A stretch of DNA of 11,946 bases from Spongiicolonus versatilis (GTDB taxonomy: Bacteria; Pseudomonadota; Gammaproteobacteria; Arenicellales; Spongiicolonaceae). Shown here in pieces: positions 6,688 through 11,946 of this stretch (position 1 is the first letter of the stretch; the number at the start of each line of letters is the position of its first letter). The position numbers were made by a program, and so were the translations under genes. The stretch lies in contig JAPYMU010000095.1 in NCBI GenBank assembly GCA_028286165.1, positions 1-11,946 of the forward strand. The letters are read 5' to 3'. The notes below the pieces were generated by a model. That model did not search any database and was not told the origin of the DNA. It was given only the letters and a program-made list of their open reading frames with translations.

Positions 6688-6694
6688 TATCCGC

Positions 6695-7078
6695 ATGGCG
6701 GATAACTCCTTTGCTTTAAAACGCTGGAGCGTGCTACTTTTAACGGCGGTCATTGCGTTTTCGTGGAGATTTGACACCGATGGCGTTTTGATATTGCTTG
6801 CTCTGTTCCCTGTTCTTGTTTTCTGGGTGCTTGACGGCTATTTTCTATGGCAGGAAAGGCTGTATCGGCATCTCTACGACAAAACAAGACAAGAGAAAGA
6901 AACGGATTTTTCTATGGATGTGACCGAATTTAAGCGCCTTTCCACGTGGCGACGGGCTTGCCTTTCGACGACGCTGGTGATATTTTACGGCCTGCTGGCA
7001 ACGCTGGCACTGGGATTGTTTTTAACCAATAAATATTTCGGAGGACAATACAATGCGCAAAGTATTCTTCAGTTTTGA
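6695..7078 (+). CDS. Three-helix membrane protein, partner of the TIR-like protein
   Basis: 127-aa predicted inner-membrane protein. Hydrophobic helices are at about residues 11-24 (WSVLLLTAVIAFSW), 30-50 (GVLILLALFPVLVFWVLDGYF) and 88-111 (ACLSTTLVIFYGLLATLALGLFLT). Between helices 2 and 3 is a charged stretch, LWQERLYRHLYDKTRQEKE, then FSMDVTEFKRLSTW. A helix exit of the form LDxYxLxxERLxRxLYD is what I recall from small membrane proteins encoded beside DUF1863/TIR genes and in SLATT-like effector families, but this is memory, not a search. It has no enzymatic or nucleotide-binding domain. It overlaps the TIR gene by 26 nt on the same strand, so the two are almost certainly co-translated. 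Membrane disruption when triggered by the TIR partner is the inferred role. GC is lower than in the flanking his genes. Confidence 0.75.
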   Translation: MADNSFALKRWSVLLLTAVIAFSWRFDTDGVLILLALFPVLVFWVLDGYFLWQERLYRHLYDKTRQEKETDFSMDVTEFKRLSTWRRACLSTTLVIFYGLLATLALGLFLTNKYFGGQYNAQSILQF

Positions 7079-7538
7079 CTGGGATGATGTTTGGCAGGCC
7101 AACCAGGTGAGAAACAGCTGGGTGGCTGCTGGTAGCTATCAGAAAGCTGGCTTCGTAGATGCCGCAAACATAGAGAAGGTAAAGCGCGCTTCCGATCAAT
7201 CCATCAAAGAGTGGATTGATTCGCAGCTCTCGGGAACTTCTGTCACCGTAGTTTTGATTGGGCAGGATACCTACAAAAGCAAATGGGTGAAATATGAAAT
7301 AGATGAGAGCAAGCATAAAAAAAATGGACTGGTGGGGATTTACATTCACCAAGTCAAGAATCGAATCGGAGAAACTTCCCCGAAAGGGGAAGATCCGTTC
7401 GCCCAGCCTCCATTCAACTTCAAACCGACCAAGAACCCAAAATACCCCTGCTGTAACTATTACGACTGGGTGGACGACAGCGGCCACGAAAACCTCGGCA
7501 AATGGATAGAAAAAGCCGCACGACAGGCCGGTAAGTAA
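7053..7538 (+). CDS. TIR-like domain protein (ThsB / DUF1863 type)
   Basis: 161-aa soluble protein that is essentially one flavodoxin-like TIR domain. Strand A is KVFFSFDWDD. A helical region with FVDAANIEKVKRASDQSIKEWIDSQLSGTSVTVVLIG gives the central strand. QDTYKSKWVKYEIDESKHKKNGLVGIYIH then carries the S/W/V..E signature of the DUF1863/ThsB group, with Glu82 at the position usually regarded as the catalytic glutamate of NAD-processing TIRs. In Thoeris such proteins sense phage and make a nucleotide signal from NAD+; here the function is inferred from the family. The start ATG 7053 has an excellent GGAGG site eight bases upstream, lying inside the membrane protein gene. The tail contains a CC pair and ends ARQAGK. 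No ThsA-type gene (SIR2-SLOG or Macro) is in the window. A defence role for the pair is likely; its exact chemistry is unknown. Confidence 0.8.
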   Translation: MRKVFFSFDWDDVWQANQVRNSWVAAGSYQKAGFVDAANIEKVKRASDQSIKEWIDSQLSGTSVTVVLIGQDTYKSKWVKYEIDESKHKKNGLVGIYIHQVKNRIGETSPKGEDPFAQPPFNFKPTKNPKYPCCNYYDWVDDSGHENLGKWIEKAARQAGK

Positions 7539-7544
7539 ACAACG

Positions 7545-7605
7545 ATAGTCTCGCGACTATTGCCTCAGGACGGCCGAGGCGATGGGGGGTGCTTCCCCCA
7601 TAGTC
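7545..7605. repeat. Cluster of hairpins after the TIR gene
   Basis: Three stems follow each other: ATAGTC/GACTAT (7545-7550 with 7555-7560), GCCTC/GAGGC (7562-7566 with 7576-7580) and ATGGGGG/CCCCCAT (7582-7588 with 7595-7601). ATAGTC recurs at 7600-7605, so GACTAT 7555-7560 can instead pair with it and enclose the two other stems, giving two mutually exclusive folds. No T-run follows, so it is not a typical intrinsic terminator, though it may mark the 3' end of the TIR transcript. Confidence 0.5.
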
Positions 7606-7626
7606 CCGCCCTCCATCACTACTGAC

Positions 7627-7655
7627 TTGATCTCTACCCGGACTGTTGCTATACT
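7627..7655 (+). promoter_or_regulatory. Sigma70-type promoter for the transposase remnant
   Basis: TTGATC (7627-7632) and TATACT (7650-7655) are spaced by exactly 17 bases. The -10 is preceded by TTGC rather than a TGN extension. About 42 bases downstream is GAGG (7688-7691), six bases before ATG 7698. This is the clearest promoter-like site in the window and fits the remnant insertion sequence better than the host operon. Confidence 0.55.
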
Positions 7656-7697
7656 CAAAATTAATGTTGGGTCGTGATAACTTAATCGAGGAAAAAC

Positions 7698-7994
7698 ATG
7701 TGTAACTATTTAATTATCAATGGCCAACTGGCATATTTTATCTCACAAGCTCAATTTCGCCACATCGTGCGCCTGTTTTCGCTCGCTATGAACGCGCCGT
7801 GCAGATCGCCGCGCTGATTGGTATCAGCCGCGTTTTCCATCAACCGCCATCTGGCCACGCTACGCCAACGCATGGCTTGGCACTGCGAGGCGACCGCACC
7901 GATGAGCGGCGAGATTGAGGTGGACGAATCCTACTTCGGTGCGCGCCGTGTCAAGGGCCGGCGCGGGTGCGGCGCGTTTGGCAAAACCGCCGTG
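7698..7994 (+). pseudogene. Truncated, frameshifted IS1595/IS1016-type transposase
   Basis: Pieces of one transposase appear in successive frames: FISQAQFRHIVRLFSLAMN from ATG 7698, then VQIAALIGISRV (from about 7799) after two extra bases near 7794-7798, then INRHLATLRQRMAW...SGEIEVDESYFGARRVKGRRG after one extra T in the run 7833-7836. Together the three extra bases restore the original frame. IEVDESYFG carries the first catalytic acidic residue of the DDE-type domain of this family. Similarity stops after AFGKTAV, at about residue 100 of an expected 200 or more, so the other catalytic residues and the right end are missing. The element is dead. No terminal inverted repeats or target duplication could be found. 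Confidence 0.8.
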
Positions 7995-8010
7995 TCAACG
8001 TTTTGCCAAA
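7977..8010. repeat. 11-bp inverted repeat at the transposase truncation point
   Basis: TTTGGCAAAAC (7977-7987) and GTTTTGCCAAA (8000-8010) are exact reverse complements with a 12-base loop. The left arm lies in the last recognisable transposase codons, and the right arm in the last codons of the small minus-strand protein, whose stop is in the loop. The right arm is itself a near-perfect palindrome (GTTTTG C CAAAAC, 8000-8012). It may act as a two-way terminator between the convergent units, or be the scar of a fold-back deletion. Confidence 0.55.
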
Positions 8011-8105
8011 ACTGCACATATAACATGCAACGGAATTGTAACAAACAACGCTGGCATAAAAAACAGAATTGCTGCAATGTGCAACAGTATAAAAATCAGG
8101 TGCAT
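7995..8105 (-). CDS. 36-aa hydrophobic membrane peptide
   Basis: ATG 8105-8103 is preceded by GAGG (complement of 8114-8117) eight bases upstream, a good ribosome site. The product is almost wholly one or two short membrane helices (MHLIFILLHIAAILFFMPAL, then a second hydrophobic stretch with TIPLHV) and ends LAKR. The LHI...LFFxPALFxTIPLH pattern resembles small conserved hypothetical membrane proteins of proteobacteria as I remember them, with function unknown. The stop lies within an inverted repeat at the junction with the dead transposase, so the C-terminus may be cut. The same frame is open into the damaged hisD, but the internal ribosome site argues for a separate gene. Confidence 0.5.
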   Translation of the reverse strand: MHLIFILLHIAAILFFMPALFVTIPLHVICAVLAKR

Positions 8106-8193
8106 TTCGTTAACCTCTTTATTTATTGATGGGTTGGAAAAAATGAGGGCGGCGGACGAAAGGCAAACCATCAAAACTCCCCGCGACCGTGAA

Positions 8194-9404
8194 TCATAGC
8201 ACGTTTCCCCGGCAACGCGCCCGTGCCGCCGCTGCATGGGCATCCAGCCCCTCGCATTCGGCCAGCACCGCCGCCGTCCCGGCCAGCGCGGCGGCGCCCT
8301 GGGCGGTGCAGTGCCGCCGAGGACTTCGGCGCTGTGGCCGCCGAGGAACACGGCGCCGGCGCTGGTGACCAGGGGCAGCAACTCGGCCGGTTTTGCGGTC
8401 ATCAACTGCAGGTGCTCCGGCGCGATTTGGTTGGCGAGGGTGAGGGCTTCCCCCATGTCACGCACCTGAATCAGGGCGCTGTTGCCGGCCAGCGATTTGG
8501 CGATGATGTCGCGGCGGGCGAGGCGCGGCAGGGCGCGGGTGAGCGCCGCCTCCACTTCGGCCATCACCGCCGGGTCGTCGCACAGCAGAATCGCCCGCGC
8601 GCTTTGGTCATGCTCGGCCTGCGCGCACAGGTCCAGCGCGGCGCGCTCGGGGTCGGCGGCGGTGTCGCACACCACCACCACCTCCGACGGGCCGGCCACC
8701 ATGTCCACGCCCGCATCGCCGAACACCATGCGCTTGGCCGCGGCCACGTACACGTTGCCGGGGCCGGCCACCACGTCCACTTTCGGCACCGTGGCGGTGC
8801 CGTAGGCAAAAGCGGCGACGGCGTGGGCGCCGCCCATGGCGAACACCCGGTCCACGCCGGCCATGGTTGCTGCGGCCAACACCGCATCGCCGGGGCGCGG
8901 CACCGCCATGCATACCTCGCCGACACCGGCGATGCGCGCCGGGATGGCGCTCATCAGGACGCTGGACGGATACGCCGCCCGGCCGCCGGGGACGTAGAGT
9001 CCGGCGCGGGCGACAGCGGTGACGCGCTGGCCGCAGAGGTTGCCGTCGCCGTCGCTGAACTCAAAGGCGCGCTGGGCGTGGGCGAGTTCCTGTTCGTGGT
9101 AGGCGCGGATGCGCTGGGCGGCTTTGGCGAGCGCTTGGTTGACTGGGTCCGGCAGCGCATCGCGGGCGCGGTCCAGGCGGGCGCGCGGTACTTCCAGTTC
9201 GGCGGCGGTGGCGGCGGCGGCGCCGTCCAGGTCGCGGGCGTACCTGAGCAGCGCGGAATCGCCGTGCTCACGTACACGGTTGATGATCTCGCGCACCGAA
9301 GTGGTGACTGCAGGGTCCGGAATGGTTGCGCCGCTGCGCAGGCTTTGGAAAGCGGCGCTGAAGCCGGAGTCTGAAGTGTCGAGTTTGGTGATGCGGAGGT
9401 TCAC
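8194..9404 (-). pseudogene. hisD: Histidinol dehydrogenase hisD, internal deletion and frameshift
   Basis: HisD oxidises histidinol to histidine with zinc and NAD+, the last two steps of the pathway. From GTG 9404-9402 (GTGA overlap with the hisG stop), about 364 residues are collinear with the family: LYVPGGRAAYPSSVLM, MGGAHAVAAFAYGT, VAGPGNVYV, QAEHDQSA (zinc ligands Gln262 and His265), and IAPEHLQLM (catalytic Glu330-His331). After GHSAEVLGG the frame becomes nonsense. The family C-terminus resumes in another frame from about 8310 (CTAQGAAALAGT...EGLDAHAAAARAR) to TGA 8196-8194. The segment that should lie between, the GDYxAGTNHVLPT...FSSPLGVYDFQKR region with the third zinc ligand (Asp), is missing: roughly 30-35 codons. 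The fourth ligand (His of GLDAH) is out of frame. The gene cannot make active enzyme as read. Confidence 0.9.
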
Positions 9405-10033
9405 TTCGTTTGCGCGGCGATGGCGTCGACCACGGCGGTGATGGCACCGCGTTTCAGGCGCGCGGCGGCCTTGTTGGCGACCAGGCGCGCGCTGATGTCG
9501 GCGATGGCGTCGGTGGCGGTGAGGCCGTTGGCGCGCAGGGTGCGGCCGGTGTTGACCAGGTCCACAATGCATTCGGCAAGGCCGGCCAGCGGCGCCAGTT
9601 CCATGGAACCGTAGAGGCGGATGATTTCGGTCTGCTCGCCGCGCGCCGCAAAAAAATCGCGCGCCGTGTTCACATATTTGGTCGCCACACGCAACGGCCG
9701 GCTGCCGGCGGCGGGCTCTGCGGATTCAACGCGCGCCACCATCATCCGGCAGCGGGCGACGCCAAGGTCGAGCAATTCGTACAAACCGGCGCCGCGCTGC
9801 TCCAGCAGAACGTCCTTGCCGGTGATGCCGAGATCCGCGGCGCCGAAGCGCACGTAGGCCGGCACATCAAAAGCGCGGACAATCACCAGCCGCACCTGGT
9901 CGCGGGCGGTGGGCAGGATGAGTTTGCGGCTTTTTTCACTGTCGCCGAGGGGCGCCAGGCCGGCCGCGGCGAGCAGCGGCAGCGCGCCGTCCAGAATGCG
10001 GCCCTTGGCGACGGCGATGGTGAGGGCGTCCAC
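9401..10033 (-). CDS. hisG: ATP phosphoribosyltransferase HisG, short form
   Basis: 210-aa catalytic subunit of the first, committed step of histidine synthesis (ATP + PRPP to PR-ATP). It begins LTIAVAKGRILDGALPLLAAAG. FGAADLGITGKDVL and the PRPP-binding loop ECIVDLVNTGRTLRANGL are diagnostic. It lacks the C-terminal regulatory ACT-like domain of the roughly 300-aa form, so activity and histidine feedback should require HisZ, which is not in this window. I choose GTG 10033-10031, one base after the murA stop; the longer frame to 10144 lies inside murA. It overlaps hisD by four bases (GTGA). Confidence 0.95.
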   Translation of the reverse strand: MDALTIAVAKGRILDGALPLLAAAGLAPLGDSEKSRKLILPTARDQVRLVIVRAFDVPAYVRFGAADLGITGKDVLLEQRGAGLYELLDLGVARCRMMVARVESAEPAAGSRPLRVATKYVNTARDFFAARGEQTEIIRLYGSMELAPLAGLAECIVDLVNTGRTLRANGLTATDAIADISARLVANKAAARLKRGAITAVVDAIAAQTK

Positions 10034-10034
10034 T

Positions 10035-11327
10035 TCAGGCCGCCTTGCGCTCGGTCTCGCGCCGCCACTGGCTGGCGGTGACGCGGCGGATGCGCGCGCC
10101 GAGGCCGGCGAGTTTTTCCTCAATGCAGTGGTAGCCGCGGTCAATGTGGTAGATGCGGTCGATGACCGTTTGCGAATCGGCCACCAGGCCGGCCAGGGCC
10201 AGGCAGGCCGAGGCGCGCAGGTCGGTGGCCATCACCGGCGCGCCGCTCAGCCGGGCGACGCCGCGCACGGTGGCGGTGTTGCCGTTCATGCGGATGCTGG
10301 CGCCCATGCGCCGCAACTCTTCCACGTGCATGAAACGGTTTTCAAACACGCTCTCGGTGACGGTGGCGGTGCCGTCGGCGATGCAGTTCAGCATTAAAAA
10401 CTGCGCCTGCATGTCGGTGGGAAAACCGGGAAACGGCGCGGTCTGCACATTGACCGCGCCCAGCCGGCCGCCGCCGCGCACCCGCGCCCAGTCGCCGCCG
10501 CTGTCCACCTCGGCGCCGGCGTCGCGCAACTTGGCCAGCACCGCGCCGAGCAGCGCCGGGTCCACGTCGCGCACCCGCACGTCGCCGCCGGTGATGGCGC
10601 CGGCGACCAGGTAGGTGCCCGCTTCAATGCGGTCGGCAATCACGCGGTGGTCGGCGCCGCCGAGCCGGGGCACGCCGCTGACGGTGATGCGGCTTTCGCC
10701 GGCGCCGCTGATGCGCGCGCCCATGCGGTTCAGGCAGCGCGCCAGGTCCACCACCTCGGGCTCGCGCGCGGCGTTGTCGATGACCGTCTCGCCGGCGGCC
10801 AGGGTGGCGGCCATCATTAGATTTTCGGTGCCGGTGACCGAGGGCTGGTCCAGGGCGATGCGGCAGCCGCGCAGCCGGGCGGCGCGGGCTTCAATGTAGC
10901 CGTCGGTGACGCTGACCTCGGCGCCCATGGCGGCGAATCCTTTGAGGTGCAAGTCCACCGGCCGCGAGCCGATGGCGCAGCCGCCGGGCATGGACACCCG
11001 CGCCTCGCCGAAGCGCGCCAGCAGCGGGCCGAGCACCAAAATGGAGGCGCGCATGGTTTTGACCAGGTCGTAGGGCGCGCACAAATCAACCACCTGCGAT
11101 GCATCGGCCTCCACCGTCATGCGGTCGTTCAGCGACAGTTGCACGCCGAGCCGGCCCAGCAGTTCCAGGGTGGTGGTGATGTCGCGGAGGTGGGGAATGT
11201 TGCCGATCCGCAACGGCTGCTCGCTCAGCAGCGAGGCGATAAGCACCGGCAGGGCCGAGTTCTTGGCGCCGGAAATGCGCGTCTCGCCGACCAGCGGGCG
11301 GCCGCCCTCCACAATCAGTTTGTCCAT
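10035..11327 (-). CDS. murA: UDP-N-acetylglucosamine 1-carboxyvinyltransferase MurA
   Basis: 430-aa cytosolic enzyme transferring enolpyruvate from PEP to UDP-GlcNAc, the first committed step of peptidoglycan synthesis. Key residues are Lys22-Asn23 (SGAKNSALP), the catalytic Cys117 in MPGGCAIGSRPVDLH (the fosfomycin target, present, so the wild-type sensitive form), and Arg in ATDLRASACL. APFPGFPTDMQAQ and ENRFMHVEELRRMGA are also typical. Length is normal. Start is ATG 11327, 33 nt after grxD; the stop is one base before hisG. The order murA-hisG-hisD is common in beta/gammaproteobacteria. Confidence 0.97.
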   Translation of the reverse strand: MDKLIVEGGRPLVGETRISGAKNSALPVLIASLLSEQPLRIGNIPHLRDITTTLELLGRLGVQLSLNDRMTVEADASQVVDLCAPYDLVKTMRASILVLGPLLARFGEARVSMPGGCAIGSRPVDLHLKGFAAMGAEVSVTDGYIEARAARLRGCRIALDQPSVTGTENLMMAATLAAGETVIDNAAREPEVVDLARCLNRMGARISGAGESRITVSGVPRLGGADHRVIADRIEAGTYLVAGAITGGDVRVRDVDPALLGAVLAKLRDAGAEVDSGGDWARVRGGGRLGAVNVQTAPFPGFPTDMQAQFLMLNCIADGTATVTESVFENRFMHVEELRRMGASIRMNGNTATVRGVARLSGAPVMATDLRASACLALAGLVADSQTVIDRIYHIDRGYHCIEEKLAGLGARIRRVTASQWRRETERKAA

Positions 11328-11360
11328 GACGGCGGCCGCCGGGTGCGCCGGGCCGGGCGC

Positions 11361-11702
11361 TCAGGCGTTGCCGTTGTCCGTGGCCCTGGCGCTGTCCACG
11401 GTGCCCAGCAGGGTTTGCAATTCGCCGCTCTCAAACATCTCGCACAGAATGTCGCAGCCGCCGACGAACTCGCCGTTGACGAACAACTGCGGCACGGTGG
11501 GCCAGTTGGCGTAGCGCTTGATGCCCTCGCGCACCTCCATGTCGGCGAGCACATCCACCGACGCAAACCGCGCGCCGCACGATTTTAAGATCTCCACCAC
11601 GCGCCCGGAAAAGCCGCACTGCGGAAAATCCGGGGTGCCTTTCATGAACAGAATCACCCGGTTCTGTTCAATGATTTCTTTCAGTTGTTCCTGCATGGTC
11701 AT
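11361..11702 (-). CDS. grxD: Monothiol CGFS glutaredoxin (Grx4/GrxD type)
   Basis: 113-aa glutaredoxin with the KGTPDFPQCGFS active site (Cys29), and WPTVPQLFVNGEFVGGCDI for glutathione binding. CGFS glutaredoxins hold [2Fe-2S] clusters with glutathione and form complexes with BolA proteins for iron-sulfur trafficking. The adjacent ibaG-like gene fits that partnership directly. Start ATG 11702-11700 overlaps the bolA stop as ATGA; an in-frame ATG two codons later (11696) is possible. The C-terminal tail after LLGTVDSA is short and polar. Confidence 0.95.
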   Translation of the reverse strand: MTMQEQLKEIIEQNRVILFMKGTPDFPQCGFSGRVVEILKSCGARFASVDVLADMEVREGIKRYANWPTVPQLFVNGEFVGGCDILCEMFESGELQTLLGTVDSARATDNGNA

Positions 11703-11926
11703 GGCTGCTGTTCCGGTGTCAGTGTGCGCATGGAAAGCGCGTGAATGTCAGCCTGCCGGTCGCCGAGGGCGGCGTACACCATTTTGTGGCGTTCCACCGG
11801 CGGCTTGCCGGCAAACGCCGCGCAAACCACCACCGCCCGGAAATGCCGCCCGTCGCCCTCCACCGTCACCCTTGCCGAGGGCAGGCCCTGCTCGATCCAG
11901 TGTTTGATGTCAGCCGGCGTGGGCAT
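11699..11926 (-). CDS. ibaG: BolA-family protein, IbaG/YrbA-like
   Basis: 75-aa BolA-fold protein (IbaG/YrbA group). It has an N-terminal helix (PADIKHWIEQGLP), strands ARVTVEGDGRHFRAVVVCAAF, the family loop GKPPVERHKMVYAALGD with the conserved His, and the C-terminal IHALSMRTLTPEQQ. It probably forms an Fe-S-bridged heterodimer with the glutaredoxin encoded next, and in gammaproteobacteria this group usually sits beside murA as here. Start ATG 11926-11924; no strong ribosome site is visible, and upstream only 20 bases remain, so the operon promoter is not fully in view (TACACT on the minus strand at about 11932-11937 could be a -10). Confidence 0.93.
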   Translation of the reverse strand: MPTPADIKHWIEQGLPSARVTVEGDGRHFRAVVVCAAFAGKPPVERHKMVYAALGDRQADIHALSMRTLTPEQQP

Positions 11927-11946
11927 ATGCGGTTGAGTGTAGCACA

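Noticed and set aside
7545..7605. Integron attC site or CRISPR repeat
   Set aside because: No GTTRRRY/RYYYAAC core pair and no regularly spaced direct repeats are present.
8174..8197. Eight-codon ATG frame after hisD as a real gene
   Set aside because: Too short and ends at TGA; at most the stub of the lost hisC start.
8223..9374. 383-codon plus-strand open frame opposite hisD
   Set aside because: It is antisense to recognisable HisD sequence, and its His/Gly/Arg-rich composition is typical of a GC-rich shadow.
10034..10144. N-terminal extension of hisG
   Set aside because: It lies wholly inside murA in another frame, and the HisG family start matches GTG 10033.

Overview
This is a GC-rich chromosomal window, most likely from a beta- or gammaproteobacterium. 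The evidence is the conserved order bolA/ibaG - grxD - murA - hisG - hisD - (hisC) - hisB - hisH - hisA - hisF - hisI - hisE - tatA - tatB - tatC, the short form of HisG next to murA, and a CGFS glutaredoxin beside a BolA-like gene. Nearly all of these genes are on the minus strand, so transcription runs from the right end of the window to the left. Most junctions are 4-nt ATGA/GTGA overlaps or gaps of a few bases, which points to one long, translationally coupled operon.

Layout, right to left: 11926-11361 ibaG-like bolA and grxD; 11327-10035 murA (peptidoglycan precursor synthesis); 10033-9401 hisG (short form, needs HisZ); 9404-8194 hisD, broken by an internal deletion plus frameshift; 8193-6672 a foreign island where hisC should be; 6671-6081 hisB, whose frame is complete but has no ATG/GTG/TTG at its natural start; 6066-5434 hisH; 5433-4817 an insertion of lower GC carrying an unrecognised gene; 4816-2684 hisA, hisF, hisI, hisE, all intact; a 396-nt gap with a degenerate 21-bp tandem repeat and a strong palindrome; 2287-973 tatA, tatB, tatC (twin-arginine translocase); 980-156 a SAM-dependent methyltransferase overlapping tatC. 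The first 153 bases hold the 3' end of an AT-rich plus-strand gene that converges on it.

The island in the hisC position is the most notable part. On the plus strand it carries an overlapping two-gene module: a 127-aa three-helix membrane protein and a 161-aa TIR-like protein of the ThsB/DUF1863 type. It resembles a stripped-down Thoeris-like immune or suicide pair (sensor/signalling TIR plus membrane effector). Downstream are a cluster of hairpins, a good sigma70-type promoter, a decayed and truncated IS1595/IS1016-type transposase, and a 36-aa hydrophobic protein on the minus strand.

Taken together, hisD is broken, hisC is absent from its slot, and hisB has lost a standard start codon, while hisG, hisH, hisA, hisF, hisI, hisE, tat and murA remain open. 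If hisC and hisD are not elsewhere in the genome, this organism cannot finish histidine synthesis (an auxotroph, perhaps host-associated). HisG to HisF may still matter because HisF/HisH release AICAR for purine synthesis. An assembly error in this repeat-rich stretch is the main alternative and should be excluded first.
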